Shown in pieces: positions 48,752-61,767 of a stretch of DNA of 64,000 bases. Under the pieces are notes generated by a model that worked only from the letters and a program-made list of their open reading frames with translations, was not told the origin of the DNA and did not search any database. The stretch's first letter is position 1. Every line of letters begins with the position of its first letter. The translations under genes were made by a program, and so were the position numbers. The stretch is from Primula veris (Eukaryota; Streptophyta; Magnoliopsida; Ericales; Primulaceae): positions 3,956,336-4,020,335 of the forward strand of contig OY821749.1 in the NCBI GenBank assembly GCA_963682055.1. The letters run 5' to 3'.

Positions 48752-51700
48752 TCATAAGTTATTGAGAACTCCATTCGTAGGCCTGCAAACCATCATATGT
48801 ATATGTCAAATTACACGGTTAAGACACACATAAAACATACTCACTCCTAACTAAATAAGTATCCTGCTTTAAAACTGTGCTATTTAGAGATTATCAACGA
48901 TTTTGCTAAATTCAACAAATAAACCATCAAAACATTTAATACTCAATATTAGAGTCTGTAAGTGTAAAGTTTGATATGATTAAACTACCACAAGGGGGTA
49001 TTTCAAGAAATAAAAAACAGAAAATTTACTAAGTGGACACATATTTTGGAACGTCCCAAAATAGAGAAAGCAGACACTTAGATCGGGATGGAGCGAGTAT
49101 AAATGAATCTAATTTAATATACAAACCACAGTTTTGCTGGTTGTCAATTTAAAAGTGTTTCATTAAGAACGGTTGAAATATGCCTCGACAGGCTCCTCAT
49201 CAATGTTGAACGAGTGTGGATAATTAAACTATGCGATAGGGTAAGGGTTTGGCATAACACAATACTAACTAAACTTGGAGAATATACTAACTAAATTTGG
49301 GCATAAAAAGTCTTTAAAAAAGACCAGGCAGTTAACCTACAATGAGTTAAAAGAAATGATTGAATTGAAATGATTAACTCGAAAACATGAGATAAAAAGA
49401 AAAAAGAAAGAAAGAAGAGAAACCTCGAGACTTGAGATTCGGTAGACGGTAGACAACCACGATAACTGCTAGAAAGTCGAAATTGTCTCTGATGAAAACA
49501 AAGGAGTGTCATGTAAGTACTATAAAGATAATACCTAACTAAAAAATAAAATAAGCATAAAGTATATATTACAAAAGGGAGAAACAGAGGAAAAGTCGGT
49601 TAAGCGCATGCGATTCCCAAAATTGCCGATCGTATTGGAAGACAATTAATATCCATACAAACCCACGGAGCAGAAAGACAACTAGAAAATTGAACTACAT
49701 ATTATGAGATAATTACTTGAAAAAAAGCAAGTAATCCCTTCCAAAAATAGACAATATATTGGATCAATTTTATCCTGTCAGTTAGGGATTTAAGGGTTTG
49801 AAATCAAGAGGGATCAAGAAATGTGCTGTAAACCAGTGCCGCACATACACAAAAGAGTGCCAACGTTTCATGACAAAATTTATTGAAAGAATTGAGGGCA
49901 ATACACGAAATTTAACGATATGTTAAATCAGTAGTCGTTTTTAAAGTAAGAAAAAGAAACCGAAATTTGTTAAGTGAGTGAATTGCAAACCTGAAGAAGT
50001 TCTGGCCTTCTGGTTCTTCTTCCCTCGAGAACGCCACAGATGTACTCTAGACCTGTGTTAGCTAGGTCCTACACGCACAAGTAAGAAAAATATCTCAAGG
50101 GAATTTAAGTGGAAAATATGCAAGCTTAGACATTTTAGGAATAGTAAAAAAAAATTAGGTGCAAACTGCAACATGAAGTAATAAATATAACCAATCCAAA
50201 TTCAGAGTTAACTTTCATTTTTTAATAGCTTTCAAGTTTCAAATGGTAGACATATGCCAAAAGTATGAATATAGGAACCAGGGGCAATCTTGATAATGAC
50301 ACATGTGTAAATGTATTAATGTACGAAAAAGGTGCAATAGAGTAGCCAGCGCCAACCTCCTAACAATAACAACATTTTAGCCTACAAGGTAAAAAGGTCT
50401 AGATTAACATTTAATATTCCCTAGTAGTAGCGAATATGGAAATGCTATTCACAAGCCAAAGTGCCAAACAAACATAGAAGTCTGGCGGGCCGCAGACCCG
50501 CAGGTTGGTCTATGGGTTGTGTGAGCCACGGAGCCAGTGAACAGAGTAACATTACCGTGAATCCGGTTAACTATTATTTAGGGTGTGCTACCCACAAAAA
50601 TCTAACATCTATTAATGAACCCAAATATAATTATCCTAAAATTAATTCAAAATTAAAACTTAAAAATCATATTGGTTGATACACCCTAACTAATAGTGGA
50701 CTGGGTTCATATAATTATTTTTCCAGTGAACATATAAGTAAATTAGCCACTTCATTATCTCCATACTGTTCGCTCGTAAAAAGAAACCCTTTCATAATTT
50801 TAGATAAAAAGGCTTTTTTTATAGAACTCATAGACTCACCCCTACACTATCCTGACCGCGAGGGGTGTGCTTTGATACTTTTGCATTTTTCTCTCCCTCT
50901 CTCACAGAGTGTCAATAAACGTATCGGTTGTGCGAGTAGCAAAGCCGATGAAGCAACCAGAAATTAGTCAGTTTATCATCTCTTTATTGGTCACATGATT
51001 ACCATTGCATTATTCTTTGGGAAAAAATACATTTAGTGTACTGTACTACCTTACCCGATGTTAATGATTTAGGTACCATACTACGAAATTTAATAATTTA
51101 CGTACTGAACTATCAAAATGCTCATAATTTGGATACTTCCGTTAACTTAGATGGATGGAAGTTAAATTCATTTTTCATTTTGGTCATATTATTTGTAAAT
51201 CGTATAAGTTTAATCATGTTTTTTCAAAATGTTAAAATCTGAAACTAAACAAGGCCAATATAACCTACAGTGACAAGAAAAGAAGATAAATAACACCCTT
51301 AAGCTGAAAAAATACCTGCTTGTATTCCAGTGAAGATATGAATTCACCCTGTAAACAAGGCAAAAGCATTCAGAAACTGTTTCAAGCCAATTATTTTAAA
51401 TAAATGTTTGGAGTGAAACTATTTAACTGACCACATCATTAATCATATTTTGCAGTGAGCCCAAGTCATCCGAAAGTTGAGAAAGACCTACACGGGCATC
51501 ACTAACCTGTTCGAAAACCAGAGTATTATTGTCCCAGTTAATTGTCAATTTCAAACATTTAGGGATTTCCTCAATAATCGTAGTATTGAAAGAATCAGAT
51601 AAACTTATAGAACATCGGTTCTCTGTACTACACCAAGTCCTCTGTCTCCTCCGAATTTTAAATCATGAAAATTTTCAGATCCCTTTATGCACAGCTCTGC

Positions 51701-54700
51701 AATACTATAAGTTAATGGTAACTACTAACTCTTAACTCCTAAATACTGCACCGGAACCAATTAAGCGATTCTTTTACAAGGCAACTAAGACATCCGCTTT
51801 GGGCACCCAATTGTAAATATATTAATAGGCTTCTGAATTTTATATAACAGGCCTAGTAATTCTTTTTGTCTTGTTTCTGAGCTTATCAATAATTGAATAA
51901 TTGAATTTTCCAATTTCGCTGAAAGTGAATTCAATGTTTTTTTTTTTTTGGGTTCCAGAATTTTCTCTCTTCTTAAAGACCCAAATTTTGTTTAGTCCAC
52001 AGATAGAACTCATCAGCTTTTGAACCAATTTGGATTTACCTCATTTCTAATTGATATTGATACTTCCTTTTGCTCATCTAACTTCCCGTCCAAATTATCA
52101 ATACGCTTAGTCAAGTGTTTCTTGGCTACCTGATCAAAAATAAATTGATAATCAGAAACCGAAATTTACAAACATATAAAACACATATTCTCAAAGCAAA
52201 ACAATGCAAACGCCCAATATGAGGTTTCCACAGGATTATTATTGAAATATGCAACAGTACGCCAACAAATTTCAGGAATTTAACAAAGGACCAGTGACCC
52301 AATTTAAGATTTTGAATAATAAGCTTTGTAGAGGATTATTTTCATAAATAAAAAGTCGCCTTCAGATACAACAGGACCTGATTATGAGTGAATATCCATA
52401 AGGGGTTCCCGATAAATACTAGACATGATGTATAACCTATGCACAGTACAATGATACACCAACTTATAAGAACTACAAAACACAATAAGAATAAAACATG
52501 TTTGACAATGAAAGAACATCAAGATAGTTAATTCTGTTACACATAAAATTATAATCACGAATGACTATTTTGTACTACATTATCAAGCCCTTATGTGTTG
52601 AATTTTTGGTACACTAAAGACTTCTTTCATAGAACTCGCCTTAATTTGTTTCCGTCCTTTTTTAAGTGGAGGGAGAGAGAGAGAGAGAGCTCACAGTGAT
52701 AACTTCTTTGACATCGTCCAGATTTTTTGTCAAGTTTGAAACAGCTTTTGCCATACTTTTCTTTGTTACAAACATGAGGTCAGAGAATGTAAAACCCTAA
52801 CATACATCAAAAATTGAAAATTAAAAGGATTTTAGATGAGATACTTAGCCTTACCAAGATTATGATTTTGTTTATGTTCATCTCTATTAACAAAACATAG
52901 ATACATAAAAAGTAAACAATGATGGAAAACAAGAGTCAAGAGAAGATTTAGTTCTATATATTTCTTGAATACAGGTATAGTCAACAAACAAAAAAACATA
53001 GTAAAAGAATTGGCAGGGATCAAAAGGAATATAGGTTTGTTTGGTTGCAGATAGCTCAGTTTTGCTTAGAAGCTGGACTTGCGTTTGATTGGGCAGCTTA
53101 AAAGCTGACTCTTTCTAGGCTTTCCTAAAGAACTAAAAGCTTATAGCTGGTTGAATTTATCTTTCTTGCAGCCTCAAAAAGTCCAGCTTTTTAAAAAGAA
53201 GAACTAAAAGCTTGTTTTGTTAAAAAGAAGCAACTAAACAGACCCATAATTAACAACAGACAAACCTTCCACCACATGTAAACATAACCCATTGCACCGA
53301 CGGTAGCAACCGGAATCACCATATTTGTTATGTTCCCTGGGCAGAGAAATAAACCACAGTTTAAATAAATAGTCACTCAAATGGACAAAACTATTATGTC
53401 AACTTGACAATATCTGTAGAGCGTTTACGAATCACTATTCACTACACTACAGTAATATACTAAAATATATACTTGTGGGTAGGATATGATATAACCAGCG
53501 TATTACTTGCATAAGGGATGGGGTAGAAATAAAAATCTGAAGACCTTGTTTGGTTGCAGCTACTAAGCTTTTTTCTGTTTGCTCTAAGGCTGAAAATTTT
53601 ATTATTTTTTGGCATGAAAAAGCTAGAATGTCTTAGCTCCGTCCATGAACCCAGTTTTTTTTCAACCTCAAAATATCCATCTTATCTGCTTAACATCTGC
53701 AACCAAATAAGCCTTAAGTTAACCTGAGTTTCCATTTATAACAGTGATCGGTTTGGATGATGCAAGTTGCCGGATCTCTGTAGCCAAACGTTTCACCTTA
53801 AAAAATGAAAGTAGAAAGTATGTATATAAGGAATAAAATAGGATTTATATTGTAAATGTAATAGCTTGACTAATGTTGACGTAAAAACAGTATACAGTAT
53901 TATCGCTCCTTGAGAATAGAAACTATGAATTTGCTTACTAGACCACAAGTTAATGGAAGATCTTAGTTACTTTTTCTTACACATAATTAACAAAGTTCAT
54001 TGTTCCAATTTACCTGATTAGTAATAGCATCGCTGTCACTGTCTGATGATTCCCTATTCAAAAGGCCCTGCATTTTTAAAACAAAATCATTAACTGCAAG
54101 CCAATAAAATTTACTACAAGGCCAAGAGCCCAATCCTCAAGCTATATACATCTTTGAATGCCAAACAAGGGAATGACGTCACAAAAATATAGAAAATAAA
54201 ACTCATCACTAACCGTATGGCATCTGATTAAGTTAAAAACATAAAGAACATATGGAACTTGTATTTCCACAAGAAGCAGAAACATGTATAAGAAGTAAGA
54301 ACAACAAATGCAGATGTTCCAACCATGCAAACTTATCACTTCTAGCCATGTTCTGCTAGATATATGTCATAAGGTGTTCTAATTGTTACTAAAACTTACA
54401 AGCTCTTATAATTATGATTTGATACAGAAAACTCAGAATTCTGAATAACTTATTATAAGGACCAGAAAACAGTGCCATCACGGTGACATACGATAAGTGG
54501 TCATATACATTCTAGTTCGGGACATGGTAAATGACTTATGTGGTTAGTAAATTCTCAGCTACTTATCAAGTAACATTTCAGATTGCATCTAAAATCAACT
54601 AATACAGCGAAGTACATGATATGGGGATTCAAGAAAGTTTCGGATTCCCAACTTTTGAGCTGAACTTTTTCTTTTCGACTTTAGAAAGTAAGAAGTTTTA

Positions 54701-57190
54701 AGCTAGAGTAATCTAGCAGTTCTAGATTAAAAAAAGCTAGCTTCTTTAATCCTTCATAATAATACAACCATACAATACAATCTCTATTGTTCGGTGGTAG
54801 CTCTTTAGCTCAAACTTTCACGCTGAAAAGCTGAAATGCATTTGGAACCTCACCCGTAAATGCTATTTGTTGTTTCTTTACCTAATTTTTTTACAAAGAT
54901 ACAACGGTAACAACCAAAAAAATATTCATTACTTATGGAGATATTTTAAGCTAAAGCATTTTCTCTTAAAGACTGATGCATTTGGCTGCGTAGCTCTTTC
55001 CTATTCTTATTAGAAACACTAGAACTTTTGAGCTCAATCTTTTAGATTTTCGTTAGTTTGCAGAAAGCTACTGTCTTATTTTGCTTTAAACCTACTACAA
55101 AGCAGTGCACATAAGGATTTTCAATAATCCATGCCGCATAGTGTTTAGATAGTAATCACCTTGAGTTCTCCCAATATACCAGATAAATTACCATTCTTGA
55201 AGAAGATTGTACTACTGTAACCTGCAAAAACAGATATATAATAATAATCTCCACCATGAATAATTGTTGATTTTAAGACAAAAACCATAAGGTTAGGTAA
55301 CCTTAAAGAAAAACTACTATTGTAATAGTATAAAAGTATCGAAGTATAAACAATGTAAGCAATCTGGTTACGCATTCATACATTTATTTGAACTCAAATA
55401 TTATGTGTAGCTACAAAAGGAGTACATTTCACAAGTCACAACAAAATCAGTTCAAAGAATTTATAAATTATATCACCATTTGAATCACACACATAGTACT
55501 ATTGTTCATAAGTTCTGCAAGTTTTGAATGATGAAACTTCTGGTAAGCAGATCTTAAGAGGTACCACTAGCTAGTAACTCGATATAAATAGAATTGAAAT
55601 TGTTAAAAAAGTAATCTTACACGTAAATTCATAATCCAAGGCAGAAACTAGCTAGGAAGTACTACAAAAATAAAAGAAGAAGGAGGCTATTTATATTGAA
55701 CAAAATTAAGCCAAAAATTGAATTTTTACAATTTATTTTAGCTGAAATTTGCTGAGTATGGGCATTGAGCCCTTGCATAAAACACAAAAATGGTTACATG
55801 AAGTTCATCCCCTCCCATTAAAACTTTGAGTTCCACCATTAAAAATATCACATGTAAATAGGTGCTATTAATAATAAAACTGATTCTAAGTATATATTAG
55901 AAAAACAAAAGGGGTTTTATAAGTTTAGTACATCAAACTATCTGCTTTTAACGATTTGGGTACCACCTTTCAAATTTTCCAATTTAGGTACCACACTATA
56001 ATAACTTTCCAATTTAGGTACCACCGTCTAAATAAATCACGGAACTTTCCAATTTAGGTACCACCGTCTAAATAAATCACGGAATCATGTCACGTGACAT
56101 TTGACAAAAATTAATTTGAGAGGCTAATTTGACAATTTTGCACAAAAATATGTCATCCTATAAAAATGGTTTCCCCAATTTCACACATAACAAAAATTTA
56201 TATTATATGCTAATTTTTTTTATGTGTGAAATTGGGGGAAAGTTTTTTCTAATATGACATATTTTTGTGCAAAATTGTCAAATTAGCCTCTCAAATTAAT
56301 GTTTGTCAAATGTTCTGTGACATGATTCCGTGATTTATTTAGACGGTGGTACCTAAATTGAAAATTTATTATAGTGTGGTAACCAAATTGGAAAATTTGA
56401 AAGGTGGGTACCCAAATCGTTAACAGCACTATAGTTTGGTGTAGTAAATGTATTTTTTCCCAATAATAAAATGATGCAACTTACAATCACTTACAACTTA
56501 TGTGTGTAAATAGCAGGGGGGAAAAATTTCGTTTAGTGTACTGTACTATCGATAGTTAACAATTTAGGTACTAGAGTACCGACTTTAATAAGTTAGGTAC
56601 TAATTTATCAATTTTTCCCCAATTAAGGACCTAACAACATAAATTTACGGTTACTATATCTCACATTTCGGGATCTATTTTTTTTATGAACGTTGACATA
56701 ATTACACTCAATATGTGATAGGGAGAGAACGTGAATGCAATTTCGTCATTTGTTTAACGGCTAGGTCCTCCTCAATTGTGACAAAATCTATAAAACGGTA
56801 CCCAAATTGTTAAAAGTGGTACTCCAGTACCTGAATTATTAACCACAGCTCGATTTAAAGCTTAAGAAATCCTAGAAAAAAGAAGTTAAAAAGCTCGCTT
56901 TCCCCACTTTTTCCTCATAAAAAGCTTACGTTTTCCTTCATGTTTTTTAGCGAAGCATTTGCGAAAGAACGCTTTTATCCACGTTTTCGCTTTCAAAAAA
57001 CTGATAAATAAATTATTTATTGCTCAAGAATAAACAGTGAGATACAGTACAGTGTATACCATAATGGAAGATGTGTACGTATCCATAGTTTCATACGTAT
57101 TTATATTTATATATAATAATAATATATATATATACCTGCTCCGGCTATTAAAATGATCCTAGATAAGCCAATGCCTGTTTGCATCGCCAT
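48752..57190 (-). CDS. DUF1664 protein (often labelled bZIP-like), twelve exons
   Basis: Twelve small exons on the minus strand: 57190-57136, 55221-55160, 54067-54014, 53796-53724, 53336-53266, 52796-52695, 52129-52040, 51506-51432, 51348-51316, 50068-49991, 49488-49424 and 48782-48752, about 262 residues. The start MAMQTGIGLSRIILIAGAG is a hydrophobic anchor or signal. A second membrane segment (NMVIPVATVGAMGYVYMWW) is followed directly by the DUF1664 core, GFTFSDLMFVTKKSMAKAV, then a long coiled coil (KHLTKRIDNLDGKLDEQKE, LSQLSDDLGSLQNMIND). Exon 9 is only 33 bp. The family includes Arabidopsis At1g27000. The 'bZIP' label in databases comes from the coiled coil; no basic DNA-binding region is visible, and two membrane segments argue for a membrane protein. 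The last two exons are less certain than the core. Confidence 0.85.
51018..51240 (+). mobile_element. Half of a GGGAAAAAATACATTTAGTG-type MITE
   Basis: Starts GGGAAAAAATACATTTAGTG and continues with GTACTGTACTA and GATTTAGGTACCATACTA, like the ends of the MITE at 55911-56461. It lies in a DUF1664 intron and lacks a clear right end. Confidence 0.5.
55911..56461. mobile_element. Foldback MITE in DUF1664 intron 1
   Basis: Left arm from 55911 (GGGGTTTTATAAGTTTAGTA) and right arm to 56461 (ending TGTATTTTTTCCC) are inverted copies of about 230-250 bp. They share CGATTTGGGTACC, GGTACCACCGTCTAAATAAA and TTTGACAATTTTGCAC. The left arm has an extra local tandem copy of a ~40-bp segment (near 56003 and 56043). 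Related fragments occur at 51018, 56510 and 58505. Confidence 0.8.
56510..56850. mobile_element. Diverged MITE of the same family
   Basis: Begins GGGGGGAAAAATTTCGTTTAG with GTGTACTGTACTA and ends with GTTAAAAGTGGTACTCCAGTACC-type inverted sequence. It lies about 50 bp right of the previous MITE and is more diverged. Confidence 0.5.
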
Positions 57191-57701
57191 TGCTCACTAA
57201 CCCTAATACTAGTAATTTAAATAACTCTCTCTCTCTCTCTCTATTATTAAATGGCAAGAGAGATTTGTTAATTTCTTGGTGAATACGCTACTTAGCTATA
57301 CCCCTGTATTAATTACCCCTTTAGTTCAATTTACAATTCAACGTGCTAACCCAACCTGCAATATATATAAGAAAATATAAAATAACGAGACGTATTTGAG
57401 TGAGTTGGTAAATTTAAATCTCAACACAACTCAAAACAATCCGTTACAATTAAAACACCAACTCAATCAAACCTGCAAAATGAATTGGAGCGGATTGGGT
57501 TTACATTGATTATTATATTTTTATTTTAGTCATTTATTTTTCATAGATTGCATAATTAACCTGAATTTTAAAATAAATTGAATTTTTCAAAAAGAAGTAT
57601 AAATTAAAACCAATCAAAATAGTTTTACAATATTTGCAAAAAAGTAACAAAAGTAAAATATAAAAAGAATGGAAGGTTAATATCTTAAAATACACACAAT
57701 G

Positions 57702-57750
<49 letters not shown>

Positions 57751-59886
57751 ATTTAATTACTTTTAATGGTTAAGATTAGTTCATCTAATAACAAGAATAA
57801 ACAACTAATCTTGACCATTAAAAGTTAGTAAACGGAGGGTTGTGATTGATGTGTAAAGATAATGTGTTTTTTTATGTGTGTACGGATCGTTCTCCATATA
57901 TATATATATATATATGTATTTATAATTATATATATTACGGGCTGAAACAGGTTGTGGGTGATTAACCCGCGATTTGGTAAACTCAAACCTAACCCAACCC
58001 GAAAAATATATAACGGATTGGAGCGGAGCGGATTGATTTTTTTTTTGAACACTCAACCCGCTCCAATCCGTGCGGATTGAGTTACGGGTTGTGTTTGCGT
58101 ATTTTTTACCCACTCCTAAGTACTCGTATTAATTTGAGAGAAAATTTATGTTTAGTATATATATTCAAGTATCATTCTTTTTCGATTTAATATACAGATC
58201 TACCAATTTTCTTGATTAGTATATTGGATTTTTAAATTTTTTTTAAAATTAGTATACTGTCGTATAAATTAACTGAAAAAAGATGACGCCATTAGACTCT
58301 TTCCGTTATCAACAAAGGTATATTGGTCATTTCACTATTAAATCATATAAGACCGTCGGATAAGATCCAAGGACTTCCGACTATATATAAAGGAACAATA
58401 TAGACCATTAGATCAAATCCAATCGTTATAACTAATTAAAAAATTATAGAATTAATATTTTAGAAGTTTCAAATAATACACATAACATAAACACATAATA
58501 TAAACGGAAAAAATACGTTTAATAATGTTAACGATTTGAGTACACATCTTTCAACTTTTCTAATTTTGGTACCACACTATAAAAACTTTTCAATTTAGAT
58601 AACACCATCTAAATTAATCACGGAATCATGTCACGAGATTTTTAGTCACTTTTCTTTCAGTACTGTATACTGTTCTTTTGTCGAAGATGAGCAGTAGGGA
58701 CCTCTGTTCATGTTTTTTTTTTTTCATATACTTACCAAATTAAAGGAGATAGGGACCTTGGTTTGGTAAATTTAAAGTAAATATGGATTTTTCTATAATT
58801 TTAATAAGTTAGATACATACAACTTGATCACTTTCTTTCATTAAGATACCATTTAGACCTACAATTAAATAGCCCACAAATACTCTACATAGCAAGTTAT
58901 ACTTGTAAAAACAAAAGGTAATATCAACTTAAGTATTTTGGGTTTATTATTTCACTTATTACTAATAACTATATATGTTTGAAAATTTTCACGATATTCA
59001 CAAATTTCAAAAAAGCTAATTAGTTACCGGGGTAAAACGTTAAGAGAAACAATATTATTTTATTAACATATTATAAAATAAATACTTTGTAAACAAAAAG
59101 AGTAACTAGCTGTCCAAACACACTAGTTTAGTCGGATTTTTATTATTATGTAGGTGTGTGATTAAGCAAGTATTACAATAGGTAGCTCAGTTATAAATAT
59201 GGATTTAAGTGTGCAAACCGAAAATTGAACAACTAAAATCATTTAATATTTATAGTATAATTTCCTTTTGGTTTTAATAATTTATTTAATTTTATTTATT
59301 TTGGTACAAATAAATATATAACAACTTAATTGATTTTATTTTGTGTTTATGATAGCATCTCTGTAATAGTAAATTAATGTAAGATTCAAAAGAAATAATA
59401 GTCTACAAAATTAAAAAAAAAATCGAAAGAATAGTATACCAAACAAGCACTTTTATATTCATTTTTATATACAATTTAATTTTAAATGAGAAAAGAATGT
59501 GTTATAGTTTTTATAGCCCATGCATGACCATATATAAGAACTAAAAATATTCATTATTTGTATTATAAGTTTTGTCTTACATATTAATTATTTTCTTTTC
59601 TTTTCTTTAATTTTTGGTACATTTGAGATTAAATGGGCTAAATTGATTATATTCTGAAACTACGAGCACTATTCTAGTAAAAACGAATAAGTGTGAAGTT
59701 GATAGAAAAAATAGTGTAAAAAAAAAAAAAAAAGGAAAGTTCAATACACTAACTTGAAAGTTCTATAAGTTGCATGAAGATAATTTAGTAACTTCAACTT
59801 TTTTTTAAGTCAATTGGACGCAATATACTAATCCGAAAAAAAATCTAAAGTTCAGTATACTAATCAAGCAAATTGGTAGTACAATA

Positions 59887-60811
59887 CAGGGGTGGGTTAG
59901 GGTCGGGACCCGACCCGTAAACACACAATCTGTATTCCGACTCGATTACTTTTGGAAGTGAAAAAAAATCCCGACCTCGATCCGACAAAAGTCGAGACCC
60001 GAATTTTTCGGGACCCGAATTTTCGGGATAGTTTTATCCCGAATCTCCCGACATATATATATATATATATATTTTACGATAAAGTCATTTTTTATTAACA
60101 ATTTTCATTTGAAAAGTCTAAATATGTTATTAATACGAAACATAATCATAGTTTAAAAATAACACTCATAATAAATGCAAAAAGAAATTAACACATAGTA
60201 GAAAAAATAGTATGAAACTACAAATAATGGAGTATATAAAAAAATTGATACGTTTTTTATCAGATTATTTTATTATTTAGTTTTATTTACACAAGAAATA
60301 ATTATCATACTAAATGAAATACATTATCATTATAATTTTTATAATCGGAAAATAATGATCACTTATATTTTTTAAGTAACAATAAAACTTTTTAATTTAA
60401 ATATATTTTTTATTTTAATAGTTTCATATATTTAAAACTACAAATGTATATTATACTTATCTAATTATAACTAATATATGAAACAAAAAGGGTTGTAACT
60501 CATATAGTAGAATAATTGCATTACATTCTAGAAGTAAAATGTTCGATTCCCATCATTTTCATTTGATATAGACAAACTTACATTTTAGTGTTAAAATAAA
60601 AAAATCATGTTATATAATATAATATAAAAAATTAATTAAAAATTCGGGTCGGATCGGGACACCCGATGAAATCAAGATTGCCATCCGATCCCGAAATTTG
60701 TCGGGTCGGCACAAAACCCGACGTTTTCGGGTTGAGACTCTTCTCGAGTCGGGAAATTTTGGGTCGGGGCGCGGGTCGGGGCGATATTTCAGGATTTTTT
60801 CCCCAACCCTA
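59887..60811. mobile_element. Non-autonomous hAT-type element, 925 bp
   Basis: Ends CAGGGGTGGG (left) and, on the opposite strand, TAGGGTTGGGG (right), both hAT-like. It is flanked by an exact 8-bp duplication GTACAATA (59879-59886 and 60812-60819). Subterminal regions are rich in GGGTCGGG/CCCGACCC words, which can pair between the ends. No transposase ORF is present. Confidence 0.82.
60484..60558 (+). repeat. tRNA-like SINE fragment inside the hAT element
   Basis: An A-box-like TAACTCATATAGTAGA is followed by a B-box-like GTTCGATTCCC at near-tRNA spacing, but the flanking stems do not form a good tRNA. Confidence 0.3.
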
Positions 60812-61581
60812 GTACAATATACTAAATAAAAAAAAAGCCTATAGTTGGATATACTATATATAAATTTTAAATTTTCTCTTAATTTGATATAACATTAGTC
60901 CCGGTAGTTCAGATTACATCTTTATTTAGTATCCCTATTTTTATTTCTAACAGTTTCTCCAGGTATTGCTTATTCATGAATCATGATGTGACATTAGGCT
61001 GCATGCATGATCTCAGAAAGTGATCTTTCAGGTCCGTGTTTTCTAGATTTAAGATCTTATATAAACTAACTCACTCACTAAACTTACATACAAAAGAAAA
61101 ATTAGAAATCTGTAACAATATCGTATGCTGTTAAATAGCTACACATGAACACGGGACCGGAAGCTAATTGCAAACCATCAGATAAAAGTATTTGAAAAGT
61201 CGTTTTTGTGTTTAATTGATTAAAAACAAATCATAATTTATTAATTATAGTTGATTAAAAAAATCATAATTTTTAATTTAGAAAAACATAGAAACAAGAC
61301 ATAATTTCTATAAACAATATAATTTGAAAATTTTGAAAAAAAAAATATATGCATAATATATTAGGCTTGCCAAAATATTCTTGAAAGGGTTACTGACATA
61401 ATAATATTATAATTAAAGTGTCTCATATGTTTGTTGCTCTCTCACAATCTCATTTCGATTTATACTTGTAACCATGTATTGGATGCGGCATCTCCTATAT
61501 GAATGGAAGGAATGCTCAATTGGTTTTTGAGCAGGTCGAAGCCAAGGGAAGGATGCCAAGTAATCATGGAAGTTCTCAAAA

Positions 61582-61767
61582 TACTACAAGAAAACGTCAG
61601 TATATAATATGCATCTTTCTAAAAATTGTTGGCAAACTGAGTGTCGTTAAATTTTAGTCACAAAATAGCAACTACCTATGTTGCTAAGTTGTTATTAAAA
61701 TTTAACGACAATTTAGTAACAATTTTTAAAAACATACATCTTGCTATTCATAGATTTTCTTGTAGTG
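61582..61767. mobile_element. CACTA (En/Spm)-type MITE, 186 bp
   Basis: Left end TACTACAAGAAAA and right end TTTTCTTGTAGTG are the hallmark CACTACAAGAAAA termini, with one base change on the left. It is flanked by a 3-bp AAA duplication. The interior is palindromic (AATTTTTAGAAAG-like arms, GTCGTTAAATTTTA and TAAAATTTAACGAC). Confidence 0.85.

Larger units (their letters stand above)
58131..60892. mobile_element. Foldback element with a hAT inserted in its right arm
   Basis: The left arm (58131-~58262: GAGAGAAAATTT..., CTACCAATTTTCTTGATTAG, TTAGTATACTG) is matched in reverse complement by 59810-59880 joined to 60820-60892. The two right-arm pieces are separated exactly by the hAT element at 59887-60811. 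Outer boundaries are approximate. The middle contains a diverged piece of the GGTACC-type MITE family near 58505-58640. Confidence 0.7.
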
